A stretch of 64,000 nucleotides of DNA from Hygrocybe punicea (GCA_963556145.1 OY744464.1:4650001-4714000), one strand, 5' to 3'. Positions 11,188 to 24,244 are shown, numbered from the stretch's first letter. The notes: a model not told the origin generated them from the letters alone. Translations and numbers: made by a program.

Positions 11188-12840
11188 TGTTACATTTTTC
11201 AACTCCGCAACTCCGATTCCGACTCCACTACCCACGATGACGATTCCACTTTACCATACCTTCCTTTTTCGTTCCCCTTTACCTTTTGTCTTCTTTTGGA
11301 CATTGTTGTTTATTCTTGTCCTTGTCCTCTTTTCTTCCTTTCTTCTTCTAGAACAATCCAGACCGACCATGGACACATCCCCACGTTACCTTGCTGTACC
11401 CGAATAGTCTCCTTGCCGACGGACATCATCGCTATTGTCTTTTCCCTCGCCCTGACATATTGTTGACTTCATCCCACGACAAACCGATTCACAATGGCTG
11501 TACTCCCAACACAGCTCATTACCGTAATTGTTATTGGCAGCATTGCCATCACCTTCCTGATCGGTTTCTACTTTGTTATGATCTATCTTTGGCATCGGCA
11601 TCGAAACCCTTCTGCCATTGATACTTCTGACTTCCACCTCAACAATATCTCGACACATAATTGACAATTGCCATTCCCGGATATATGGTTTCCACTTTCG
11701 TATTCTGTGCCTACCATTATCCTCCCTGACGATCCGACGACATTCCTCACCTGCACGCATGCCCTGGACAATCCTCGATCACAGGACATTTCACTGTTCT
11801 CTCTAATCCGACCATTGCCGAAGCACATTCTTTAGGACTTCGACCACAGACCATACGACTTCCCAAACAGTGAACCAACCCCTATCGCATATTGTTCGCA
11901 TGACACCGCTTCAATGCAGTACCCGACGACTTGTTCCCACAGCTTGTCACTCATGCCATGACTCGAAACCTGGACCCACGTTCATTTATCCTTTTCCATC
12001 CATAATCTTGATACCTCCCACACTCGTTTACAATGATACCCTTTCTTGGACAAATACCGACATCAGGTGGACCACATTGTTCCACACACAGGACAAGACA
12101 CCGCCCCTCGATACGTCATTGACACAGACATCGTCATCCGGTACAGCTTATGCTGTTCACATGTCTGACCTCGACTAGCCCACTGTCCTAGTTGGTTTTT
12201 TCCTCTATACATTCCTTCATTTTCTTTCATACCAACCTTGCCACTATATCCACGCTACCTCAAGACACTCTCATCACCAACCCCACACTGGATGATACCC
12301 ATCTTCGACCCGACCGTGCAATGCACTTGCCAAACTGCACACTTGCCCGTTACAGCAAGTGTAGACCCCGAATTGGCAATTCTGCATGTCACATGATCCG
12401 ATGACAAATCATCCGAGTCATCCGGACCTCTTCTATCCTCAACGACACCCGGGCCTCCAGTTGGATCGCGAGAACATCGACATGAGGACGCCTCATGTAC
12501 GCCTCATGGTGAACATATGGTAGAGTTGGACATGTTATGGCTTCATGGTTGTATTCCTATTTACCTCCCCTCAAGACCAGCCACTATATGTACTGTTCTT
12601 GTTGTTGGTTCGGACTTTTTCTTCTTTTCCTTTCCTTACGTTTAGTCTGGTTCTTGGGGCAGACTCATCTTGTTTTGGGTAACCCCCACGGCTCGCAATG
12701 ACATTAGACCTTGACCCCCCTTTCTTAGCAGTGTTGTCTTAGCTGTAAGCAACAATGAAAGCTGCTGTTCTCCCCTCTGGAAGCCGATCCCCTGTTAAGT
12801 TGATTGTTGCCGGAGCCCGCTGCAGAAGCGATCCGTAACA
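11188..12840 (+). repeat. 5' LTR of the LARD-like element
   Basis: It has TG...CA ends with a 6-bp inverted terminus (TGTTAC/GTAACA). At 1653 bp it is unusually long. No TGG-type primer site is evident directly after it (12841 begins AAAGACTAAACG). Confidence 0.92.
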
Positions 12841-15800
12841 AAAGACTAAACGTTTCCCAACTCCCCCGACATTCAACTTTCGACATGAACGAACGAACCC
12901 CCTCCTCTCTCCCGAATCTCTCCCTCGTCCTCCCCTACACCCTCTTCCTCTTCTCCTCCTCCCGACTTTATTCATCCCTCACCCCTGACCCCACACGAAT
13001 GGACGAACGAACGATGCTAGACTGTTACAGATGCAGACCTGAAATCTGTTGATGTACACTAGCCACCCGGACCCCGAATGATTGTTGAATACTCCGAATG
13101 GTCAACCTCAAGACTGCCGCCCTGCGAATTATTTATGGTTTATCCATAATAATTGCTCAAGCCCAAACCTGGAACCCGAATCGAAATAAACCCCTGACTA
13201 ACGTCACCACTGTCATTCCACACTTCGATATGATAATTACGACATGAAATGATGCAATGGACAAGACTTGTCATTGCCCCAGATGCAGAAGGACACTGCT
13301 AGACAAACCAATCGCCTCAGGTATCCCACCTTCATGATTCAAATATGTTTTGGTTGTACCAGACATATTACGACTCCCTCTCCCTGGATGAACCGAAAAT
13401 CAACGAACCCTTCAAACCGCCTTCCTATTCTTCCTTCCACCTCCTCCCTCCCATCTCCTCACCAAATGCGGAAAGCCCAGAGAAAGCCAGTACGCATATG
13501 AAACCCCGAATCCTGTAATGACCTGTACATGCGACAAAGAGAAGTGGTTGATCTTAGTAGTCTGTTGGGACAGATGAAAGGGGACCCTCTTTGTTTGACA
13601 TGGATGAACAAATGACCAAGACTATAATGATTGTCATGAACGGAACACATACGAAACGCCACTCCTTACCAATTTGGATAGCGCGGATCGGCATATCAGG
13701 TGATATCCCGCTACACACCCTCTTTTTCTGGAACTTTGATCCCCGATCATACATACGAATCCACGAGGCAACCAAGACCCTGGTACATGGATCGATCACT
13801 GGAAACTCCGACACGATGCTGACAACGAGGCATGGTAATTACCGAAGACGGAAAACTTCTTTAAACCACCCACCTGTCGTCACCCTGGCCAACCTCTGTC
13901 CCCCAGACCATCCGTACCCGTGGCCTGCCCGTCGCTGGTGGCAGTGTGATCTTGCCTGGTTCCCCCTCAACCGACCTGACGACTGGGTCGACTACATCAG
14001 CTGGAACGATCCTCGCATTCCTCACCTCGTCTTCCTTCCACGATCCGTGACACCGGTCCTTGACGAATTACACCGTCTCCTGGGTGGTCTACGGATCACT
14101 GAGCAAAGAAATCGTCGAAGCCAATTCCTCCTCCAGCGTCTCCAATACATTTTGGACAAGGAACTTCCTCATCATCGATTCGTTGTTCGCATCCCCGCTC
14201 CTCGTCTTGCACCCGTACCCCAGAATCATCGTGACACACGTATCGTCCAGCATCCTCGACACTGTCCCCACCGTCGACATCGACAATGAGTCTCGACGTA
14301 CCCTTTATCTTCGATGATCTGGACAATGAGCTATATTTTGGTGCAGTGAACATTTGCGGTGAAGAACATCCGACTCCCCTCATTGATGACTTTGATGCGT
14401 ACATGGACAGTCTCACTGATCTCCCGACATCCCCTCGAAAAGTAACCCACCGACTGCATATAGAGATGGATGATGAATACCGAGCATGGTTGTATTCTCC
14501 ACCTCTTGTCTCGCTCCAAACCCAGTCACGTCGCCACTCTCCACTTCTTCCCCAATCCCAGAAAAAGAAACTCGACTGTGCACACCGTTCTGATGGCCAT
14601 AACATGCAGAACAAACGCTCGAGACATGGGACCAAAGAACCCAATTATCATCGTCATGCCTTATTTCGTGCAATGCATGTGCGTATGGTGAAGGGGAAGG
14701 AGAATGACATCCATGGATTGGATTGGAGATTGATGTTGTTTGTGAAAGGATACACCCCCGTCATGTATGATTCATAGAATGGACTTTCCCTTGTATGTAA
14801 ACGACCTCGACATTATTTACACCAACAAAAACACCCAGAAGAAGAAACAGAATACCCAGAAACAGAAGAGAAGAAACAGAAATGGAATGGACAGATGGAA
14901 CATGACCATAGAGAAACATGTAGCAGGTTCTCTCACCAGCTATATAAATAAGAGATGATACAGCAGGTTCTCTCACCAGCTATATAAATAAGAGATGAAT
15001 ATCCGAAACGATATAAAATCTATAACCTCCAGACGCATGCATGATCGCTATAAGCCGTAGAACAAACCTTGATGTCTATGGACACCAGAACTGAACCAGA
15101 AGGATACTGGTTATCAAACCAATGACCTCCAATCCCACATAGGAAAGGAACCCGATGTGCTGCTAACCAGTAAGGCAGTAAATGCACCAGAAAAAGAAAC
15201 GATGAAGAATGAATCCCCATCCGAAATCCTTTGCCAATGTATAACTTGGAACTGGCAACTCTTTCATCTTCCTTATCCCGAATTCCCAAACATCTTCTGA
15301 CCGACACCAGACCCTGTTGCATTCATGGAATATGAAGAAATCTCGCACACCATTTGAGTGTAGGAAATCCACGATCAGTCAACAACACCGATATCTGAAA
15401 CGATATAAATCTATGCCCATTCAAGTGTCCGTAATGACTATAAACTTCTGACACCCAGAACTCCCCTCATCCCCAAAACGCCGACCACCTACTCCCCTTC
15501 AGACCGACGACACAACCGAAATGTTATCAAACTATGACATACCTTGAATAACCACCTGGACCCCGACAACCCCTCACTCCTTCCAACCCCGACACCCTTG
15601 ACGATTTAATGACAAAGAAACAACAACCCCTGATTATTGAAAATGACAAAAAATGACAATAAAACAATTGGACGAACCCGAATATATTTCTTTTTAACCC
15701 TTGTAACTCAGTAACGTCTTCATGATTCATGATTTAATGACCTTTGGACTGACATTTTTTCCTTCATCTTGTCTTTGATTTCTTGCCGACCTTGATAACG

Positions 15801-15884
15801 TCGTTAAACTGTCTGTTCTTTCCTTGTTTCCTTGTTCTTTGTTCTTCCGGTTAATCGGGACGATTCCCCTTGTTCCGGGGGTAT
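12841..15884 (+). other. Interior of the LARD-like element
   Basis: Two overlapping open frames, 13591-14289 (232 codons) and 14286-14777 (163 codons), are the only long ones on the plus strand. I do not recognise either. The second begins MSLDVPFIFDDLDN and is acidic at first and basic later. They might be remnants of a gag-like gene or chance frames. A 38-bp unit (CAGCAGGTTCTCTCACCAGC onward) is repeated in tandem at about 14921-14997. A G-rich run, CCGGGGGTAT, directly precedes the 3' LTR and may serve as the plus-strand primer. Confidence 0.5.
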
Positions 15885-17537
15885 TGTTACATTTTTCAAC
15901 TCCGCAACTCCGATTCCGACTCCACTACCCACGATGACGATTCCACTTTACCATACCTTCCTTTTTCGTTCCCCTTTACCTTTTGTCTTCTTTTGGACAT
16001 TGTTGTTTATTCTTGTCCTTGTCCTCTTTTCTTCCTTTCTTCTTCTAGAACAATCCAGACCGACCATGGACACATCCCCACGTTACCTTGCTGTACCCGA
16101 ATAGTCTCCTTGCCGACGGACATCATCGCTATTGTCTTTTCCCTCGCCCTGACATATTGTTGACTTCATCCCACGACAAACCGATTCACAATGGCTGTAC
16201 TCCCAACACAGCTCATTACCGTAATTGTTATTGGCAGCATTGCCATCACCTTCCTGATCGGTTTCTACTTTGTTATGATCTATCTTTGGCATCGGCATCG
16301 AAACCCTTCTGCCATTGATACTTCTGACTTCCACCTCAACAATATCTCGACACATAATTGACAATTGCCATTCCCGGATATATGGTTTCCACTTTCGTAT
16401 TCTGTGCCTACCATTATCCTCCCTGACGATCCGACGACATTCCTCACCTGCACGCATGCCCTGGACAATCCTCGATCACAGGACATTTCACTGTTCTCTC
16501 TAATCCGACCATTGCCGAAGCACATTCTTTAGGACTTCGACCACAGACCATACGACTTCCCAAACAGTGAACCAACCCCTATCGCATATTGTTCGCATGA
16601 CACCGCTTCAATGCAGTACCCGACGACTTGTTCCCACAGCTTGTCACTCATGCCATGACTCGAAACCTGGACCCACGTTCATTTATCCTTTTCCATCCAT
16701 AATCTTGATACCTCCCACACTCGTTTACAATGATACCCTTTCTTGGACAAATACCGACATCAGGTGGACCACATTGTTCCACACACAGGACAAGACACCG
16801 CCCCTCGATACGTCATTGACACAGACATCGTCATCCGGTACAGCTTATGCTGTTCACATGTCTGACCTCGACTAGCCCACTGTCCTAGTTGGTTTTTTCC
16901 TCTATACATTCCTTCATTTTCTTTCATACCAACCTTGCCACTATATCCACGCTACCTCAAGACACTCTCATCACCAACCCCACACTGGATGATACCCATC
17001 TTCGACCCGACCGTGCAATGCACTTGCCAAACTGCACACTTGCCCGTTACAGCAAGTGTAGACCCCGAATTGGCAATTCTGCATGTCACATGATCCGATG
17101 ACAAATCATCCGAGTCATCCGGACCTCTTCTATCCTCAACGACACCCGGGCCTCCAGTTGGATCGCGAGAACATCGACATGAGGACGCCTCATGTACGCC
17201 TCATGGTGAACATATGGTAGAGTTGGACATGTTATGGCTTCATGGTTGTATTCCTATTTACCTCCCCTCAAGACCAGCCACTATATGTACTGTTCTTGTT
17301 GTTGGTTCGGACTTTTTCTTCTTTTCCTTTCCTTACGTTTAGTCTGGTTCTTGGGGCAGACTCATCTTGTTTTGGGTAACCCCCACGGCTCGCAATGACA
17401 TTAGACCTTGACCCCCCTTTCTTAGCAGTGTTGTCTTAGCTGTAAGCAACAATGAAAGCTGCTGTTCTCCCCTCTGGAAGCCGATCCCCTGTTAAGTTGA
17501 TTGTTGCCGGAGCCCGCTGCAGAAGCGATCCGTAACA
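15885..17537 (+). repeat. 3' LTR of the LARD-like element
   Basis: Direct copy of 11188-12840 at an offset of 4697 bp. It is followed by the second copy of the target duplication GAGAT. Confidence 0.92.
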
Positions 17538-19936
17538 GAGATGCTCCATCTTCAACTTCTCGAAATCGTAAACAGAGGTGTTCCTTGTCAAACTGATGGT
17601 CAAATCCGGTTGCGACGTGCAGTCCATGCAACGCTGACAATAGGTGATTTGGTTGCTAATCGAATGCACTATGCTGTGCCAACAGTTGCAATTGAGGGAA
17701 ACCACTTCGTCGTTCATCTAGGTGAGACATTGTCATATAATCATTGAACTTGCACTGAGTGATACATAGTCGTCCGTACGTATCCTCTGACAGCCTTGAC
17801 AAGCCTAGACCCAACTCTTCCTGCTCGTGTCCATTCATGCATCTCACGCAAAGTATATTTTCACTTTGAAATGGATGGGTATAGTGGTGCGGTGGATGAA
17901 GAGGAACCCTCTTCCGACGAGGACCTTACTCCAGGACCCAGCGCTACTCCGCTGCGACAATCAGAACGTCTCTTACAACGAACTCAAACTCAAGGTGGCA
18001 ACAGCAACCCTTCACGTTCGTCTGTTCATCCTCCAACACCACCCCTTGACGGCAATGCATATCCTCCCACTCCAACCATCATGCCTCTCCAACGAGGTTA
18101 TTCTCTCTCCTCGCTTTATTCTCTTCCTGAAAGCATTTGGAGGGTGCCGTGGGTTCAGTCTCATGGCCGCTACATGGGTCTCTTCTCGTTGAGGACTCTT
18201 ACAGACCGTGTTTATGAGGCTGCGACAAGTGGCGCACCGTCAGAACCTCTTAGTCTCCACGGACCAAATCTCAAGGCACTTGTATTGGATTTCAAAGATT
18301 TACTTCGAAATGCTGCAAATGACGGTGATTTCACCAACATTCTTTCTCCAGATCGTTCGTTCTATATGTAAGCCTTGCATTTATGTTCTGGTTACTTCCC
18401 TGTACTGATATTGGCATAGTACTGAGCAGAGTGGACGGAGGAACCATGTCCGTTCCATAGGTGATGGAATCGAGCGTGAAGTGATCCACACGGTCTTTGA
18501 AGAATATCGTCAAGGAGAAATGCAGTGGTTCACCTCCCATGCTGATGGACAAGCCACACTGACTACAACCCACACTGTTGCGACAGCTAGACATGTTTCA
18601 CCCTCTCGAAAGCACAGCATGGCGGTTCTCGGGGTGGCTACTGCCCTGTGCCTCATTAATGGCATGTCGACCCCTCCTTTGGATCCTGTCTTTCTTCATT
18701 TTCTCATTCACAATTGCGAACTTGATTCCATAAATCCTGCATTCCTGGGAGAATGGCACCCAGACTTGAAACGAACGATCCAAGATTGGATTAGTCTAGG
18801 CCCTGATGGAGATCCATCGCCATTTCAGATGCATTTTGCAACGTATCATGATCTGCAGGTCAGTTGTGCGTTCAGTGCTGTGCCATTGCCGTTGATTGGG
18901 TTTTCCAGGTTGCCTGCTTGCATGATCGAGATCAAGCGTCCCATGATGCACTGGGAGCAGAAATGCTCTATCGGGCTGTAATTGGTTCAGAACCGTGCAC
19001 CCAACCTGAAATTCAAGCGTTCCAGAGTGGCTTTCGGCTGCCTTGTCGCAATGGCTTTACCTTTTATGATGTACGTTATTGTATTCTGTTTTCTTCTACA
19101 AATCTCTAATTTCGGAATGAAAAGGTCGCCAAGTCTTGGGATGGTGGCTCAGAAGCCTTTTTGAGGTCCATTTGGGTGCCCCACATGTCCTCGTATGAAG
19201 CATTTGAGGATCATCTTGTCCTCTCCGGCCCGCCAGATGTTTATCAACAGCAGCTGCGAAGAGCCCTTGCCGATGACACCATATCTTTTGCCTCACTTTT
19301 TGCTGATTTTCTTAAAGGCAGTGGGATTCCATGTCCTCAACTCTTTGAGGCTGCGAAGGCTCATTTCAATGAAATTGTCGACTTGAGGCACATTGAAACT
19401 GATGGATTTCGGGTCCGAATGTTTTGTTGGGCAACCACGGGCTCTTACCAACGAGAGGCAGATGCGTCGCAAATCTCTGTATGATTTCATTTATATTTCT
19501 GAATGACATCCATTGTTGACAATTTCACTAGGTAAAATTTGTTGATGATGATGACGCAGGATACGGCAACAGCCAACTCCGAGTAGCCATGATCCCCCAT
19601 GGAAAGGTATGCTTTCGAACATGCTTCCAGTGCGCTCGCATCCCCGCCACCTATGCAATCCAACTTGCCACGAAAGTCTATTCCTTTGCGGCTGAACCCT
19701 ACTCCTTCCATGATGCATTTGACCATTGGTTGATTTGTGAGACGCTGGCGGCCATAGGTAATCATACCATTGCGTGATGGACATAATCAGTTATATACCT
19801 ATATGTCAGTTTGCTTCATTGCTCTTCGCTTTATGCTACGTTTGACATCGCAATCTTATTAATATAATGCTATTGGACTCCCACGGCACCGTGCTTTGTT
19901 CATCGACATTTCTATGTTCTGTAGCATCCAAATTAA

Positions 19937-21621
19937 ATGTCCCAAACACCAGTACCAGCATCAAATGTCAATCTCTTGGATGCTTTTCGTGCCCATTATG
20001 TTGCCTTTGAACGACAGGTAGCAGAAGCTATGACCAGCCCAACCGACTCAACCATCCTGGCAAGACTGGGAGACGATTTGGATACCTACTTGGTTCTAGT
20101 GAACGAGGTCTGTCTTCTGAGCATTGTTGGCACATAATTTAAGTCCACCGTTCCACAGAATATGCATATCTTCGATGCTACTGAACTAGCTACCATTCGC
20201 TCAAACCTGAGTATGATGCAAACTGATGTGAGACTACAGTATCAACAAACTCTGGATGAATCCCACCATGGATGTCCCACAATCGTTGAGCCAGTTTATA
20301 CCGGACATCGAGGACGCCCACGCTTAGAGATCAATCCAGACTTTCTCCGGTGGGCTTACGCTCTTCGAAGCACATCAGGAATCGCCCGTTTCCTGAATGT
20401 TAGTCGAGACACGGTGCGGAATGCATTGCTGGAATATGGGATTGCAGAGTCACAATCAAACCCATTCCTTGTATCGTCTGGGATAGAAGATGCCAGAAGG
20501 ATGGACGTCCCCATGATCGGAGACGAACTACTTGATCCCAACTTTGCCCTTCCTACTCAGCTTCCAGCTGACATTGCGACCAGCCCATCTGTGTTGTCCT
20601 TCACTGGGCCATTGTCAACTCTCACAGATGATCAACTAGATGCTGTGATTCTTCAACTTCGCTCGCATTTTCGTCGTGCAGGTATCACCATGCTCCATGG
20701 GATGCTACGTCGTCTTGGCCACAGACTGCCTCATGACCGGATCAGAGGTAATGCGCATTGACCCTGTCCAGCGAGTCTTTCAGAGGATACAAATTCGGCG
20801 TCGAGTGTACTCTGTTCCAGGACCCAACTCCCTGTGGCATCATGACGGTCAACACGGTCGGTCATATTTCTCACTGTTCATACTAGGATTGCTTCTGATG
20901 TGGTCAAAAAGGCTTAATCCGATGGGGCATTGTGATCCATGGTTTCATCGACGGATACTCTCGCCTTATCACAGGTCTCCGTGCTAGCAACAACAATTTC
21001 GGCAGCACAGTTTTAGATCTGTTCTTGCATGCTTCGAATGCATACGGAGTTCCATCCCGCCTAAGAGGGGATCATGGCATGGAGAACATTCTCGTGGCAG
21101 CTTGGATGGAGGAGAATCGAGGTGTACGGCGAGGTTCTTATATATGGGGAAGGTAAAGGAGAACTATTAATCTTACATTCTCTCAACTCTTCCTCTTCAG
21201 GAGTGTGCACAACATTCGCATAGAGCGTCTTTGGGTGGATGTGACAGCTCAAGTGGGAGCATTCTGGGCAGAGATCTTCACCCAGCTCGAGCTGCGATTC
21301 GGCTTGGACATCAACAATGTTCACCATATCTGGCTACTTCACTATCTATTCCTATCATCCATTAATCAACAGCTCGCTTTTTTTGCAGAATCATGGAACC
21401 AACATTGCATCCAGATTCGGGACGGCCCAAACCATTCTCCTGCAGATCTATTTGGATTCGATATGTTTGTCCACGGTGTTCGTGGGGACCAACTCCCTTT
21501 GGATGTGCTGAGCGAGGAAGAATTGGAGGTATACGGTGTAGACTGGGAAGGTCTTCGTGATGAGAGATTACTTCAATCTCGAGGGACCAACAATCCAGGG
21601 CACGAAGGGGCAACTTCCTAG
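19937..21621 (+). pseudogene. DD34E integrase-like transposase gene, left copy
   Basis: Exons: 19937-20107, 20159-20856, 20912-21152, 21201-21621, with GT-AG introns of 48-55 nt. An HTH-like region (GHRGRPRLEINPDFLRW onward, with SGIARFLNVSRDTV) precedes an integrase core. Catalytic residues, counted with the frame mended: Asp287 in WHHDGQH, Asp344 in RGDHGMEN, Glu379 in IERLW, a D-x56-D-x34-E spacing. Within exon 2, near 20745, the frame jumps from ...PHDRIR to VMRIDPVQRV. Two missing bases in an AGAGAG run would explain this, and with them the coding length is an exact 510 codons plus stop. The right arm has the same defect. This is presumably the transposase that cuts and joins the ends of element X. 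Confidence 0.75.
20148..20151 (+). other. Empty target site of gypsy-2 (left arm)
   Basis: The four bases CCGT (ACGG on the other strand) in the first intron of the integrase gene are single here and duplicated around gypsy-2 in the right arm. Confidence 0.85.
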
Positions 21622-21944
21622 ATAGGTCGGGTAGGACCACCGGACCATCTCAACGAAGTAATGTTACAGCCACCTTCTGGATCACTGTCTGACGCAGAGG
21701 TGGGCCACCTGGATGAAGCATTGTTAGGGTTACCCCAAAGCCCAGATGAGGCCGATATTATTACACTGTGGCTACATGCTTATGGACACGTCCGAGGTGT
21801 TTGTAATGCATTTTGATCATGTTTTATAACTGCCCACAATGAGGTCAATTCACAAATCTAGTATACATAATATACAGAAGAACAGTATGTAACGAGGCGG
21901 AAAACTGGCTGCATAGGCTGTGACCAAAAAAACAGAACCTAAAT
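21622..21944. other. Convergent intergenic space
   Basis: Lies between the 3' ends of the integrase gene (plus) and the coiled-coil gene (minus). No gene seen. Mirrored at 26360-26682 with one A/G difference near 21710. Confidence 0.6.
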
Positions 21945-22508
21945 TCAATCCACCACAATGCCTAGATACTCCGCAATTTGCTGCTTTTGAGTTGTGACTG
22001 TTGGAGCAGGTACTTGAGGTAAAGCTGGGAGGTTCAGGTACTGTGCAGCTGCGATACAGTTGTTTGCTGGAACACCTAATTAGTAACTGAAGGAGGTAAA
22101 GCACAGGAACAATACCAGTAAACCCAATTAGTTCTTCATGAGTCCTGGGTGCAGGCGGTGTGAGAGGGCCTTGGACTCCACGCAACGGAGCACTACGACC
22201 GGCGCTGGCGTTGGCAAGCTGCATGGGCAGTAGACGTTGGCTGATTACCAGATAATCAGAATTTTAGAGGTTGATATTGAGAAAGAATAAACTCACGTCT
22301 GCCTAATGCCATTAACATTGGTTTGCACATCATCTAAGGTGGTTCTCATATCATCAACTGTGGTTGTCAAGGCCTTAATGAGCCTGGTCAACTCTTGGAT
22401 GTCATGTCTGGGATTTGGGATATTTGGGACCCGTTCAATCTGAGTTATGGCCTGCTTCAAGCCTGCGGTGAGTGCAGCAAAATCTGGTTGAGGTAGTGCA
22501 GCAGGCAT
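21945..22508 (-). CDS. Small coiled-coil protein, left copy
   Basis: This is the mirror of 25796-26359, and the sequence I read is the same. It has three exons with two GT-AG introns and a 155-residue product. Residues about 10-70 form a heptad-rich helix (IERVPNIPNPRHDIQELTRL, then alternating MRTTLDD/VQTNVNG). The C-terminal half has a PLTPPAPRTHEELIGFTGV-like segment. Short proteins with a helical ERxPNxP N-terminus are common in mushroom genomes, but I know no function for them. It lies between the integrase and unknown genes, on the strand of the latter. Confidence 0.7.
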
Positions 22509-22635
22509 GGTTCGAGTTGTTGTTTGCAACGTGGCAAAAAAATCAACAACATTTTCAAATACTGCTGCGCTGCGATCACAAAATCTGTCCCTGCCAATTT
22601 CTCAGCCCCCCGGCTAAGGATTATATCCACGATGA

Positions 22636-24244
22636 CTACTGATCCCCGATAGGTTTAAGGTGTATAATGATGGCAGCCTTGTTCTGGGAAATGGACGATT
22701 GGGTCAATGCTAATGCCAACTGTACCGGTTCAGAAGCGAAGTCAACATGGTCACTAGTCGGGTATTGTCCAACTTCTACTGGACCTGCGGGGCCCCAGAA
22801 ATATTTGATACCGAGCCATGTTTTGTACAGGTTGTTCGCATCTGTGCCTGCATATCAAAAGCTTCAGAGACAGGTAGTACAAATATGAACGGTGTGACTG
22901 ACCATCTGCTGGTGTTGGACCCTCCCATCGATATAAGTGTGCCGCTTGAGCAGCCTATCCGAACCATTGACACTTGTGTTTATAGGATTCAGGCGACCAT
23001 TGAAATGCCTTCACCACGCCGGCAAATGTATGTTCGATATTGTCAATGTTAACCTTCTTTCCAGGAGTATGACAGTCACGGTGGTCTTGGATTCCAAGTA
23101 CTATCAATACTTCGGTCATGCACCGGTGATTGAGAACCATTGGGAGAAGTCATTTTGTGTTATTCTTGCATTGAGCATCACGAACGGTGGCTGCCGGGAG
23201 ACCACGCTGAGCGCAGATTGCTGCAAGTAAGTCACGATATGATTCATGGGCTGGTGGTTGCATTGGTGCCAGATTGTGGTCCAAGTCGTCCGCATGTCCT
23301 GAGGTGGTGGCAGGCGAATTACTCGCTGGGCCGGTGGGAGAAGTTTCCCCCAGACCAAATAAACGAAATCCAGTGTCCTCGCTAACCAGTGGTGATGGTG
23401 TGCGATCGAAACCCACGGGTGAATTGCGTGAGCTTATGACAGATGGGGAATTGCTAAAAGTGCTGTAAAGGAGGGGGGATGCATGTCGAGAGTGATGGCG
23501 GGAAATGTTGGTGAAAATGATGATGAAATGGTTGGCAAGGTCCAGTCCACAAGTATGCCACACCTTGTTGAATCTCTCTGTTTTAGGATCTTCGACAGAG
23601 TGGACAGCAAAAAGCTCTTGCCGATGGTCAAAAAGCGGTGGGGGTAATGCCTGTTCTACCGTTATGCAGGAGAGCAGTCCAAATGAACGATATCCATATA
23701 TTGGATTTTGAATATCATCGTCGAAAGCAGGAACCCTGGATGTTGCCACGACAATATCTGAAGTTGAACCTGCAAGAATGTTTGCAATACCCATCGGAAC
23801 ACCCTCTCCATTTAAGAATGCTTGGCGGGTGAGTGCTAAAAGGGTTCCTAACACAGCTGACTTGACACCTTCTCTCTGTGCAAGGAAAATACCGCTGACT
23901 GGCAAATCCAGAAATGTGTGAGATTGCAACGTTGAGGCATGGTATGGCGTCAAGACAACAGAACAGCTGATATGTAGGGTGTGACAGAGAGCTAGATATT
24001 TCCAGTGTCAGAAATATGACATGATATGGATGGCATAGTCACCTACCTGCATCTATATCAAGACTTGAGACGCCCTGCATGCCAGCGTTTTTAACGAAAC
24101 AAGGACCTAGCTGAGTTTGAATGTACAACGGAACCGGCCTCGACCCATTACACTGTTGCAACTTTGGAGTTGTGTCTTCAGCTGGACAGCACAACAAACA
24201 TGTAAAGTTAATAGTAAAAGTACACAAAACACAAAAAGTAGGTA
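22636..24244 (-). CDS. Unknown multi-exon protein, left copy, runs into the gap
   Basis: On the minus strand, an upstream exon (about 24050-24185, AEDTTPKLQQCNGSRPVPLY...) exists only in this arm because the right contig starts later. It is followed by a long open exon of 267 codons (23150-23953) and further exons ending at a TAG at 22636-22638. I do not recognise it. The long exon has a hydrophobic, possibly globular N-terminal half and a Ser/Pro-rich part (about residues 150-240). The 5' end lies in or beyond the gap. Exon borders near 23080-23160 are uncertain. Confidence 0.5.

Larger units (their letters stand above)
11188..17537 (+). mobile_element. Non-autonomous LTR retrotransposon (LARD-like)
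   Basis: Two direct repeats of 1653 bp (11188-12840 and 15885-17537) start TGTTAC and end GTAACA. They flank a 3044-bp interior with no reverse transcriptase, protease or integrase in any frame. The target duplication GAGAT stands at 11183-11187 and 17538-17542. The right arm of element X has the uninterrupted site with a single GAGAT (about 40766-40770). The two LTRs look identical in every stretch I compared, so insertion was recent and must have used proteins from another element. The TGTTAC/GTAACA ends suggest a gypsy-type helper, by inference only. Confidence 0.92.
10386..19777 (+). pseudogene. HECT-like E3 ubiquitin ligase gene, left copy, disrupted by an LTR element
   Basis: Exons: 10386-10916, 10970-11187 continued at 17543-17721, 17770-18367, 18420-18858, 18909-19070, 19125-19478, 19532-19777. 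All introns are GT-AG, and the exon sum is 2727 nt when the insertion is ignored. The N-terminus is Pro/Gln-rich (about residues 20-110) and the middle part is unrecognised. The C-terminus resembles a HECT C-lobe: an MFCWATTGS block, then RTCFQCARIP, in which Cys858 sits where HECT enzymes have the thioester cysteine (TCF-x-x-L-x-LP). Such enzymes accept ubiquitin from an E2 and pass it to a substrate. The 6.35-kb LTR element in exon 2 destroys this copy. The right-arm copy is uninterrupted. The HECT assignment rests on the C-terminal motif only. Confidence 0.65.
6742..23959 (+). repeat. Left arm of the palindrome
   Basis: This is the inverted copy of 24345-45553. Coordinates add up to about 52125 in the outer part, 51950 up to the LTR-element insertion, 58305 after it, and 48304 inside position 20151. 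The offsets equal exactly the two nested insertions plus their target duplications. Most differences I noticed are single CpG transitions, for example at 10183, near 18520 and near 19709. The exception is 8850-10040, where the arms are only loosely similar. Confidence 0.9.

Noticed and set aside
11386..12404. Several 60-124 codon frames repeated exactly at 16083-17101
   Set aside because: They lie in the two LTRs of the LARD-like element, on both strands, without codon or domain support.
22667..23385. Plus-strand frames in the left arm (for example with VVLDSKYYQYFGHAPV) as a separate gene
   Set aside because: They overlap the spliced minus-strand gene. The minus-strand exons join with good splice signals, so I take the plus frames as shadows, with some doubt.
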